Part shown: positions 1-5,073 of the stretch, one piece after another | Numbering within the stretch: the stretch's first letter is position 1 | How the letters are laid out: each line of letters begins with the position of its first letter | Origin: DASUGM01 sp036274055 | GTDB taxonomy: Bacteria; Acidobacteriota; Vicinamibacteria; Vicinamibacterales; SCN-69-37 | Length of the DNA: 5,073 bases | Assembly (NCBI GenBank): GCA_036274055.1 | Contig: DASUGM010000158.1 | Span: 1-5,073 of the forward strand | Direction: 5' to 3' | Made by a program: the position numbers and the translations under genes | Notes under the pieces: generated by a model | Seen by the model: only the letters and a program-made list of their open reading frames with translations | The model's database searches: none | Told to the model about the DNA's origin: nothing

Positions 1-1465
1 CGGCCGCCACCTGGAAGTCGCTGTCGAGCAGATCGCGATCGCCAACCGTCGCTGACTGCAGGCGCCACGGGCTGGCTTCCAGCTCAGGACTGACCAGGTT
101 GAAGCGGAACGTCCCCGGAGGCATGCTGGCGATCTGAAAAGTGCCGTCGGGTTTGACCGGCACAGCTGGCGCGAACGCAATCGCATTGATCGACGTGCCC
201 GGCCGAAGCGTCATGAGGTAGGGCGGGAGGGCGGTCACCCGCAGGCGCGCGAAGTCTTTCAACGGCGGACTCGCGCCGTCGAAGCGCATCACGCCGTTGA
301 GCGTGAGTCCCGGCGTGACGACAAGCCCGACGCCGCGGACGTCGGTGGTGACGGCGATGTCAGACGCGCCCCAGAGCTGCACGCCTTGCGGTCCCGGTGT
401 CACGATCCCCGGGGTGGGCGGCGGGGGCGCCTGCGCCGCCGCGCGCGCGACGAGCTGATAGTCGCCCGGCGTCACCTGCGTGAAGCGAAACGCGCCGTCA
501 GCACCAGCGGTCGCGTTGAACACGAGCGGACCGAGTGTCGCAAAGGCGCCGGGCGGCCGCGGCGCGACCACCTGCACCGTCGCGCCGGCCGCTGGCCGTC
601 CGTCGGCCGTGGTGACCACGCCTTCGACGACGTATGTCGGCACCCGCATCAGGGAAAAATCAACGCCCGTACGTTCCTCACCGGCTGCCACCGTGATCGC
701 CGCGGCCTGCGTCGCCGATGGCGTGCCAGGGTAATAGATCGCCGAGTAGTCGAAAGCGGGCGGCAGCGGCGCCGGCGGGGGCGGCGGCGTCGACGCCGCA
801 CCGGCCGCCTGCCGCTTTCGTAGTGCCTCGAACGCCAGGTCGACGTCGCGCTCCGCGAGCGCGATCCGCGGCAGCGAGCCAGCCGCCGCCGGCGTCGCCG
901 AGACGTAGTACGCGCCGGGCTCGAGACCGAACACCCGATACTCGCCGAGGTCGTTGGTCGTGACCGACGTATTGCTGAGCGTGAGGATGCCGGGTGATCC
1001 GGTCGCGCGCGCCGCGGTGACCGACACGGCAATGCCGTCCACTGGCGCGCCGCTGTCGTCGCGTAATGTGCCGGCGATCACCGCGCCGCGCCACAACGTC
1101 AGCACCAGACTGTCGAGGCGCTGTCCTTCGGCGACCGCGACCGCCGTGCCGGGCCGGCCCGGGCGCTTCGCGCCGTACGACGACGTGACGAAGCCGCCGC
1201 GCGCCGCCATCAGCGTGAACCGGCCCGCCGGCAGATTGCCGATCGTGAAGCGCCCCTGATCGTCGGTGATCGCGCCGCGGTTCGGCCGCAGTCCATCGCC
1301 CTTGAGCGTGACGACGGCGCGCCGCACCGGTTGTGGCTTGTCGCCGTCGGTGACGACGACGCCGGAGATCGTCGCCGGCTTCGCCGGCGGCGGCATGCGA
1401 CCGTCGCGAACTTGGGGCGCCGCGTCGCCGAGCATCACGCAGGTGAGCAGCAGTGCCGCGGTCAT
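1..1465 (-). CDS. Secreted multi-module carboxypeptidase-regulatory-like protein, C-terminus cut by window edge
   Basis: I translated this frame by hand: it is open for 488 codons from ATG 1465-1463 to the left edge, where it is cut. The start is fixed by an AGGAGGT Shine-Dalgarno sequence 9 bases upstream and a 4-base ATGA overlap with the preceding gene. A short hydrophobic N-terminus (MTAALLLTCVMLGDAA) could be a weak signal peptide. Four beta-sandwich CarboxypepD_reg-like repeats are visible at about residues 32-92, 128-192, 278-342 and 387-460, each with the family's closing pattern: D-x-x-G-x-[FY] then L/M-x-[PA]-G-x-[FY]. A proline run (227-236) separates repeats two and three. Residues 242-284 (AIYYPGT to VVEGVV) match residues 282-322 of the upstream gene, so the two are paralogues. 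By that comparison about 120-130 residues are missing. No catalytic peptidase domain is visible. The family role is unknown, probably extracytoplasmic binding or a structural scaffold. Confidence 0.9.
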   Translation of the reverse strand, partial: MTAALLLTCVMLGDAAPQVRDGRMPPPAKPATISGVVVTDGDKPQPVRRAVVTLKGDGLRPNRGAITDDQGRFTIGNLPAGRFTLMAARGGFVTSSYGAKRPGRPGTAVAVAEGQRLDSLVLTLWRGAVIAGTLRDDSGAPVDGIAVSVTAARATGSPGILTLSNTSVTTNDLGEYRVFGLEPGAYYVSATPAAAGSLPRIALAERDVDLAFEALRKRQAAGAASTPPPPPAPLPPAFDYSAIYYPGTPSATQAAAITVAAGEERTGVDFSLMRVPTYVVEGVVTTADGRPAAGATVQVVAPRPPGAFATLGPLVFNATAGADGAFRFTQVTPGDYQLVARAAAQAPPPPTPGIVTPGPQGVQLWGASDIAVTTDVRGVGLVVTPGLTLNGVMRFDGASPPLKDFARLRVTALPPYLMTLRPGTSINAIAFAPAVPVKPDGTFQIASMPPGTFRFNLVSPELEASPWRLQSATVGDRDLLDSDFQVAA

Positions 1466-3456
1466 TTGACGACGACCTCCTGCAGCGTGAGGTTGAAGGT
1501 CTTCTTGTCGTCCCACTTGATCGTGAACGGCGTCGCCGCCGGTGCGGCGGCGGCGAGGAACTTCGGATCGGCGCGGGCGTCGAACTTCGCCATCGGCACG
1601 GCGACGAGGAGGTACTCGCCTTCAGGCAGACCCTCGAGCTGATACTCACCGGACTGGTTCGATCGCGCGGCGCGAATCCGCGGCGGATCCCAGCCGTAGT
1701 TCGTCCACAGCGCGCGGTTGGACGGGAAGGCGATCACCGCGGCTGCGACCGGTCCCCGCGTGTCGGAGACGACGCCGGCGAGCGTCGTGGTCTTGTCGGT
1801 CAGCGTGACGACGACGCCGTCGAAGTCGCGACCGGCGCTGGCGTCAAAGCCGGCGTCGGTCATGTCGCGTCCGTCCCACACGACCGATGCGATCCGCATG
1901 TTGAGAAAACCCTGTCTGAAGACGTAAGCGCCCGCCATCAGCCCGCCGACTTCGAACGGAAAGGTCGTGTCGCCTCCAGCGGTGTTGCCCATCGGTTGTC
2001 CGAGCGACGGATCGCCGTTGGCCGGCTGCATGACGATGAGCTGCGCGCGCGTCGGCGGGGGCGGCGTGACGCCGGGCATGAAGGCGAGCCGACCGCGGAC
2101 TTTGACGGTCGGGTGCAGCGGGACAAGCAGATCGCGAACATCCTGCGCGCCGACGCCGACGGGCATCCGTCCCCAGACGTTCGCTGGGGCGCCGTTGCGG
2201 GTGAGATAACTCACGCCCGGCGTGCCAGTCATCGATCCGACCGAGATGCCGCCGCCAGGGAATCCCGGCGCATCGCTGAAACGACTGGACGAACCGCCGG
2301 TGTTGAAATCCATGACGGAGGCTTGTGCAAGCAGCGTGTAGTCGCCGGCAGGCACGTTGAGAAACGTGAACGTCCCATCGGCGTCGCTCGTCGTCGTCGC
2401 GGCCTCGGCGCCGAAGCCAAGACCCTCATGTCCTGCCGGGAGGAGACGAAGCAGAAACTGCGCCGGCGGACCACCGGCGCCGCTCAGTCGGCCCGAGACC
2501 CGGAACGCGGCGACGGGACGCAGTTGAAAATCGATGCTGGTGCGCGCGTCGCCGTACGTCAGCTCGATGGGCGTTGCCTCCGACGGCCGCGCAGCGTCGG
2601 GATAGAACGTCGCTCGATACGCGCGGCGTGTCGTTTCAGACGGCGGTGGCGGCGTCGCGAAGTTCGTCAGCGCCAGTCGATGACGCCCGTCGACGTCGAT
2701 CGTCGGTCCCCTGACCGCGTTCCCGGAACTCCCGCCGATCCCGCCGGTCGCCAGTTCGCCGACCGGCAGCGTTTGGGCGCCATCTGGAATCGTGTCGAGG
2801 ACGGTGTGCTGAACGGAGAGCGCGGCGACGATGTAGCGCGCGGGATCAAGACCGCTGATGCGGTACACGCCGCGGTCGTCGGTCACGGCGATCGGGCCGC
2901 CGACGGCCTGCTCGCGGCCGGCGATCATCCGCTGCGAGAACACTCTCACCGCGGTGCCGACGACCGGCTCGCCGCGCTCGTCGACAACGCGTCCGCTGAT
3001 CCCGCCCAGCCGGTAGAGCGAGACTTTGATGCCGTCGAGCCACTGGTTCGCCGTCAGGCTGATGCGGGCGATGTCGCGCAGTGCCGACGATCCGTCGGGG
3101 CCCGACCATCCGTATCGCATCGTGGCATAGCCAAACCGCGAGACGTCAATGAAGTAGTTGTTGGCCGGTGGCAGATCGCGGAACACGAACCGGCCCTTCG
3201 GGTCGGTGACCATCCGCGGCACGGAGAACGCCGAGACCGCCGTCGGGTCGGCCCGGCGCAGCGTCACCGACGCGCCTTCGACCGGGCGGCCGGTCGTTGC
3301 GTCGACGACGACGCCGCTCAGCGCCGCCGTCTGCGCCGGGCTCTGCGCCGGGGGCTGACTGCCGAAGCCCGCCGGGGTCTGACCCCATACCAGAATCAGG
3401 AGCCCGAGCAGCAAAAGCTGCTGGCGCATGGCGATGAGACGAGGGACAGGGCGCAT
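1462..3456 (-). CDS. Secreted protein with five carboxypeptidase-regulatory-like modules (664 aa)
   Basis: A complete gene. The N-terminus has arginines followed by a leucine-rich stretch (residues 10-25, RQQLLLLGLLILVWG), typical of an export signal. Tandem CarboxypepD_reg-like modules occupy about residues 45-105, 150-213, 316-378, 448-520 and 555-620. Each shows G-x-V/L near the start and D-x-x-G-x-[FY] with L-x-[PE]-[GA]-x-Y near the end; module four is the most diverged. The end (about 625-660: DPKFLAAAAPAATPF then KKTFNLTL) resembles the usual closing segment of these proteins in Acidobacteria, as I remember the family, so the length looks natural. No enzyme active site is seen; the function is unknown, probably outside the cytoplasm. 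The start is uncertain: ATG 3456 and ATG 3429 (residue 10) both lack a Shine-Dalgarno sequence, and the latter would give a more compact signal peptide. It is the first gene of the minus-strand pair. A 678-codon open frame on the opposite strand is a compositional shadow. Confidence 0.92.
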   Translation of the reverse strand: MRPVPRLIAMRQQLLLLGLLILVWGQTPAGFGSQPPAQSPAQTAALSGVVVDATTGRPVEGASVTLRRADPTAVSAFSVPRMVTDPKGRFVFRDLPPANNYFIDVSRFGYATMRYGWSGPDGSSALRDIARISLTANQWLDGIKVSLYRLGGISGRVVDERGEPVVGTAVRVFSQRMIAGREQAVGGPIAVTDDRGVYRISGLDPARYIVAALSVQHTVLDTIPDGAQTLPVGELATGGIGGSSGNAVRGPTIDVDGRHRLALTNFATPPPPSETTRRAYRATFYPDAARPSEATPIELTYGDARTSIDFQLRPVAAFRVSGRLSGAGGPPAQFLLRLLPAGHEGLGFGAEAATTTSDADGTFTFLNVPAGDYTLLAQASVMDFNTGGSSSRFSDAPGFPGGGISVGSMTGTPGVSYLTRNGAPANVWGRMPVGVGAQDVRDLLVPLHPTVKVRGRLAFMPGVTPPPPTRAQLIVMQPANGDPSLGQPMGNTAGGDTTFPFEVGGLMAGAYVFRQGFLNMRIASVVWDGRDMTDAGFDASAGRDFDGVVVTLTDKTTTLAGVVSDTRGPVAAAVIAFPSNRALWTNYGWDPPRIRAARSNQSGEYQLEGLPEGEYLLVAVPMAKFDARADPKFLAAAAPAATPFTIKWDDKKTFNLTLQEVVVK
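1475..1481 (-). promoter_or_regulatory. Shine-Dalgarno sequence embedded in the upstream gene
   Basis: On the minus strand this reads AGGAGGT, nine bases before ATG 1465-1463. It lies within the last codons (Q-E-V) of the 664-aa gene. A near-perfect ribosome binding site here, plus the ATGA stop/start overlap, decides the start of the downstream gene and indicates translational coupling. Confidence 0.85.
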
Positions 3457-3482
3457 CGGCTGGGGTTGAAAGGATCGAGCCG

Positions 3483-3488
3483 ATTCTA
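3483..3488 (-). promoter_or_regulatory. Candidate -10 element for the minus-strand operon
   Basis: The minus strand reads TAGAAT, matching the sigma-70 -10 consensus at 5 of 6 positions, 27 bases before ATG 3456 and 54 before ATG 3429. It sits in the small AT-rich patch of the divergent region. No TTGACA-like -35 is found at 16-19 bases, so this is a tentative call. Confidence 0.3.
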
Positions 3489-3518
3489 ATCAGTTTCGTG
3501 CCGCACGTGGTTGGATTG

Positions 3519-3534
3519 CACCCCGGCAGGGGTG
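3519..3534. repeat. Perfect 6-bp inverted repeat in the divergent intergenic region
   Basis: CACCCC, a GGCA spacer, then GGGGTG. It lies between the two divergent genes, 63 bases above ATG 3456 and 83 bases before ATG 3617. It could be a small operator or a hairpin. It is short enough to arise by chance in GC-rich DNA, and a nearby CACGTG palindrome (3504-3509) is equally uninterpreted. Confidence 0.35.
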
Positions 3535-3579
3535 GGTTACGTATCTCCCGTAGATGGTCGCGCTAGGCTGTCAGGAGCA

Positions 3580-3600
3580 GCGGGTCCAGGCCCGCGTTTT
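3580..3600 (+). promoter_or_regulatory. Possible leader hairpin followed by a T run, upstream of the TIGR03067 gene
   Basis: GCGGGT (3580-3585) can pair with GCCCGC (3590-3595) around a CCAG loop, including one G-U pair, and is followed at once by GTTTT. The hairpin ends nine bases before the Shine-Dalgarno sequence of the small plus-strand gene. The shape resembles a weak intrinsic terminator or attenuator in the 5' leader, but the stem is short and the T run has only four bases. Confidence 0.25.
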
Positions 3601-3603
3601 CCC

Positions 3604-3610
3604 AAGGAGA
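3604..3610 (+). promoter_or_regulatory. Shine-Dalgarno sequence that fixes the start of the TIGR03067 gene
   Basis: AAGGAGA lies six bases before ATG 3617. It rules out the upstream in-frame ATG at 3554, which would add 21 residues without signal-peptide character and place the real signal peptide internally. Confidence 0.85.
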
Positions 3611-3616
3611 GATGCG

Positions 3617-4051
3617 ATGAAACGGATGGCAATTCTGGCGACGGTCGTCCTGATGTCGGCGGGCGTCATGGCGCAGGACGCGAAGAAGCCGGTCGACAAG
3701 GCGTTCGCGCCGCTGCAGGGGACGTGGAACATCACCTCGTTCAACGGCCAGACGCTCGACGGCAGCATGGGGTCGAGCGCGCTGGTGATCAAGGACGACA
3801 AATATCAGCAGGTCACCAACGGCACCGTCGACGAGACGGGGAGCCTCAAGCTCGACGCGACCAAGAAGCCGATGACGATTGATCTGATCATCGAAGAGGG
3901 CAACGACGCCGGCAAACTCCAACTCGGCATCATCGAGGTCACCGGCGACACGATGAAGCTCAAGTTGAATATGGCCGGGGCCACGCCGCGCCCGACTTCC
4001 TTCGAGGCGGAAGATGGGCTGATTCTGGTGACGGCCAGTCGGGCGAAGTAG
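3617..4051 (+). CDS. Exported TIGR03067-family protein (144 aa)
   Basis: The start at ATG 3617 is supported by the AAGGAGA ribosome binding site and by a clear signal peptide from that methionine (MKRMAILATVVLMSAGVMA, likely cleaved after residue 19). The mature part fits the TIGR03067 pattern known from Planctomycetes and Acidobacteria: LQGTW at 33-37, an I-x-D-D-K-Y stretch near 58-63, then LKLDATKKPMTIDL (77-90), EEGNDAGK (93-100), a GIIEVTGDTMKL segment (104-115) and RPTSFEAEDG (125-134). The family is thought to be a small beta-barrel, lipocalin-like fold of unknown function, acting outside the cytoplasm. No partner is evident: the gene is divergent from the CarboxypepD_reg pair and convergent with the HAAS gene. 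Its stop codon lies inside the first hairpin of the downstream repeat block, so the last K codon and stop are shared with a repeat sequence. Confidence 0.92.
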   Translation: MKRMAILATVVLMSAGVMAQDAKKPVDKAFAPLQGTWNITSFNGQTLDGSMGSSALVIKDDKYQQVTNGTVDETGSLKLDATKKPMTIDLIIEEGNDAGKLQLGIIEVTGDTMKLKLNMAGATPRPTSFEAEDGLILVTASRAK

Positions 4052-4074
4052 CGCGCTGCGCGCGCTCCTTCGCC
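4042..4074. repeat. 15-bp GC-rich hairpin covering the stop codon of the TIGR03067 gene
   Basis: The arms 4042-4056 and 4060-4074 pair with one mismatch (T4049 against C4067) around a TGC loop; the core arm is GAAGTAGCGCGC. The TAG stop (4049-4051) lies in the left arm. No T run follows, so it is not a classical intrinsic terminator, though it could stall or terminate transcription or protect the mRNA 3' end. It recurs 149 bases downstream. Confidence 0.75.
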
Positions 4075-4174
4075 ATTTGCGATTTGCCATTTGCGATTGG
4101 CAATTGCATTGGCGATTTCTCTATTGCTGATGGCTATTGTCGATTACCTATTGCGGGGGCGCTGAGCTCGGTCG
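4044..4174 (+). repeat. Heptameric palindromic element, copy 1 (direct)
   Basis: Order: the GC hairpin, then 7-base units ATTTGCG, ATTTGCC, ATTTGCG and ATTGGCA (4075-4102), then a less regular segment containing CTATTG and ATGGCTATTG, then a GAGCTCG centre (4164-4170). It is about 90% identical by eye to copy 2, with a 149-base offset. A short stub (4175-4190, containing AATCGACCAAT) after the centre matches the beginning of the inverted copy, so copy 1 looks like a palindromic element with its right arm truncated. Confidence 0.8.
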
Positions 4175-4192
4175 GAATCGACCAATAGGCGA

Positions 4193-4221
4193 CGAAGTAG
4201 CGCGCTGCGCGCGCTACTTCG
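4193..4221. repeat. Perfect 13-bp hairpin heading repeat copy 2
   Basis: The arms 4193-4205 and 4209-4221 pair perfectly around a TGC loop; the core arm is again GAAGTAGCGCGC. It is the undamaged version of the hairpin at 4042-4074. No T run follows on either strand. Confidence 0.8.
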
Positions 4222-4325
4222 CCATTTGCGATTTGCAATTTGCAATTGGCAAGTGCATTTGGCGAGTTGTCTATTGCCCGATGGCTATTGTCGATTGCCT
4301 ATTGCGCGGGCGCTGAGTTCAGTCG
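4193..4325 (+). repeat. Heptameric palindromic element, copy 2 (direct)
   Basis: Same order as copy 1: hairpin, then ATTTGCG, ATTTGCA, ATTTGCA and ATTGGCA at 4224-4251, then the CTATTG-rich segment and a GAGTTCA centre. Differences from copy 1 are mostly single substitutions plus a few one-base indels. No right-arm remnant follows; copy 3 begins directly. Confidence 0.8.
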
Positions 4326-4509
4326 CCATTTGCGATTTGTAATTTGCAATTGGCATTGCCTTGGCAATTTGCGTGTTGCCGTGGCGATTGTCGACTGGCC
4401 AGGTCACGGGGGCTGAGCTCGCCGCAATCGACCAATCGGGCACTAGCCATCCGCAATAGAGAAATCGGCAATGCAATTGCCAATCGCAAATTACAAATCG
4501 CAAATGCCG
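4323..4509. repeat. Full-length palindromic element: copy 3 (direct) plus copy 4 (inverted)
   Basis: The left arm (about 4323-4405) and right arm (about 4425-4509) flank a GGGCTGAGCTCG centre. The outer ends 4327-4347 and 4486-4506 are exact 21-base inverted complements. The heptad variant ATTTGTA occurs only in these two arms. Further inward the arms diverge, and the right arm instead matches copy 1: 4441-4490 is the reverse complement of 4090-4139 with three mismatches by eye. The same GAGCTCG-to-AATCGACCAAT junction seen after copy 1 is present here (4415-4436). Unlike copies 1 and 2, it has no GC hairpin in front. Confidence 0.75.
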
Positions 4510-4541
4510 CCGGCCGCCGGCCGCCGGCCGCCGGCCGCCGG
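4507..4541. repeat. Heptanucleotide tandem array, five exact CCGCCGG units
   Basis: Five consecutive exact copies, followed by CCGG CCGG (4542-4549) and a degenerate GC stretch up to the HAAS gene stop at 4568. The period of 7 continues in register from the preceding CGCAAAT-type units (4478, 4485, 4492, 4499). Arrays like this are prone to slippage, so copy number may vary between strains. Confidence 0.9.
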
Positions 4542-4567
4542 CCGGCCGGTGGCTGGCCGCCCGCCGG

Positions 4568-5073
4568 CTAGGCGGCCGCCGCCCGGGGCAGCACGCGGCG
4601 CATCGCCCTGACGAGGAACTTCACGTAGGCGACCAGGCCAACGAGGGCCATGATGCCGAGCGCGGCCAGCAACGGACCGCCGGCGATGGCGAAGATCGGC
4701 GGCACGTCCATCCGCACCCAGTAGGGCAGCTCGCCGATCGACGCGGCGATGCCGATCACGAACATGATGAAGCCGCTGATGACGAACGAGACGCCAATCG
4801 AGCCAAGAGTGGTGACGATGACCAGCGTCGGGATGCTCATGAGCGCGACCAGGCCGACGACCGTGAAGACGCGCTGGACACGGCCGCTGCTTTTCCTGGC
4901 GGATTTCGGGTGCAGCAGCAGCTCGACCGCGTAACCGCGCGCGAGTGCATCGGCCGGACCGAGGGTGGTCAGCACGACGTCGATCGGCTTGCCGGCGGCG
5001 ACCGCCTCGGCGATGTGGTTGCGGATTTCCTGCACGACCTCGGCGCGATCGGTGGGCGCCATGCCGGCCAGCT
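4568..5073 (-). CDS. HAAS-domain membrane protein, N-terminus cut by window edge
   Basis: The reading frame is open to the right edge. The first methionine inside the window (5062) is probably internal, because the frame continues upstream as L-A-G-M and the helical HAAS domain normally begins about 20 residues earlier. Counting from that methionine, residues 1-46 carry the HAAS signature (DRAEVVQEIRNHIAEA, then a V-x-x-x-LG-P-A-D-ALARGY stretch). A basic linker (52-65) precedes three hydrophobic segments at about 66-85, 88-109 and 122-147, and a basic tail ending PRAAAA. This is a DUF1700/HAAS-like inner membrane protein with a cytoplasmic N-terminal domain. In many bacteria such genes follow a PadR-type repressor gene and are implicated in envelope signalling; here the upstream gene is outside the window. 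The stop codon abuts the GC-rich end of the repeat block. Confidence 0.85.
   Translation of the reverse strand, partial: LAGMAPTDRAEVVQEIRNHIAEAVAAGKPIDVVLTTLGPADALARGYAVELLLHPKSARKSSGRVQRVFTVVGLVALMSIPTLVIVTTLGSIGVSFVISGFIMFVIGIAASIGELPYWVRMDVPPIFAIAGGPLLAALGIMALVGLVAYVKFLVRAMRRVLPRAAAA

Larger units (their letters stand above)
4052..4567. other. Convergent intergenic region made of a heptameric repeat mosaic; no gene
   Basis: A region of about 516 bases between two convergent stop codons. It is clearly AT-richer than its flanks up to about 4506, then almost pure G+C. Nearly all of it is explained by four copies of one repeat (three direct, one inverted), two GC hairpins and a CCGCCGG array. 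Open frames of 72-75 codons here translate to low-complexity strings such as IANYKSQM and NRKLQIANA that track the 7-base unit, so they are not genes. As both flanking genes point inwards, no promoter is expected; transcription termination is the likely function. Confidence 0.85.

Noticed and set aside
678..1649. A 323-codon minus-strand frame overlapping both CarboxypepD_reg genes
   Set aside because: It is an out-of-frame reading of two well-supported genes, full of Arg/Ala/Gly runs.
1453..3489. A 678-codon open frame on the plus strand, antisense to the 664-aa gene
   Set aside because: Its translation is Arg/Asp/Gly-rich low complexity with no domain or signal; it arises from the high-GC codon pattern of the real minus-strand gene, whose modules are clear.
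3511..3556. Sigma-70 promoter for the TIGR03067 gene
   Set aside because: TTGCAC at 3516 and TACGTA at 3538 are the best boxes at a usable spacing, but each matches the consensus too poorly to call.
3563..4090. A 175-codon minus-strand frame opposite the TIGR03067 gene
   Set aside because: The plus-strand gene has a ribosome binding site, signal peptide and family motifs; the antisense frame has none.
4042..4221. Classical Rho-independent terminators
   Set aside because: The stems are strong but neither is followed by a T run in either direction, so they are listed as repeats instead.
4072..4509. CRISPR array
   Set aside because: The repeated units are about 130 bases and contiguous, with no unique spacers of constant length and no cas genes nearby.
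4285..4571. Small frames in the repeat block (72 codons minus, 75 codons plus)
   Set aside because: They encode strings such as IANYKSQM and NRKLQIANA produced by reading 7-base repeats in triplets; spurious proteins of this kind are frequent in repeats.

Overview
The window is GC-rich DNA carrying four protein genes and one unusual non-coding block. Secreted proteins built from tandem carboxypeptidase-regulatory-like (CarboxypepD_reg) modules, a secreted TIGR03067-type protein and a HAAS-domain membrane protein together suggest a soil-type Acidobacteriota, perhaps Vicinamibacteria. That placement is inferred from gene content, not from a marker gene.

Left part (1-3456, minus strand): two consecutive genes for secreted multi-module CarboxypepD_reg proteins. 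The upstream gene (664 aa) is complete. The downstream gene runs off the left edge after 488 codons. They overlap by 4 bases (ATGA), with a strong Shine-Dalgarno sequence for the second gene inside the end of the first. They are recognisable paralogues and very probably one translationally coupled transcript.

Middle (3457-4051): a 160-base divergent intergenic region, with two small inverted repeats and a possible -10 box for the minus-strand operon, leads into a short plus-strand gene. This encodes a 144-aa exported TIGR03067-family protein and has a clear ribosome binding site.

Right part (4052-5073): the small gene converges on a HAAS-domain membrane protein gene (minus strand, 5' end beyond the right edge). 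The roughly 516-base gap between them contains no credible gene. It is a mosaic of three direct copies and one inverted copy of an AT-richer element made of degenerate 7-base units (ATTTGCG-like). Two copies are headed by a long GC hairpin, the first of which includes the stop codon of the TIGR03067 gene. The mosaic ends in five exact copies of CCGCCGG that keep the same 7-base register.

No defence, mobile-enzyme, CRISPR or biosynthetic system is visible. The most unusual content is the heptameric palindromic repeat mosaic. The gene neighbourhood does not otherwise point to a common pathway.
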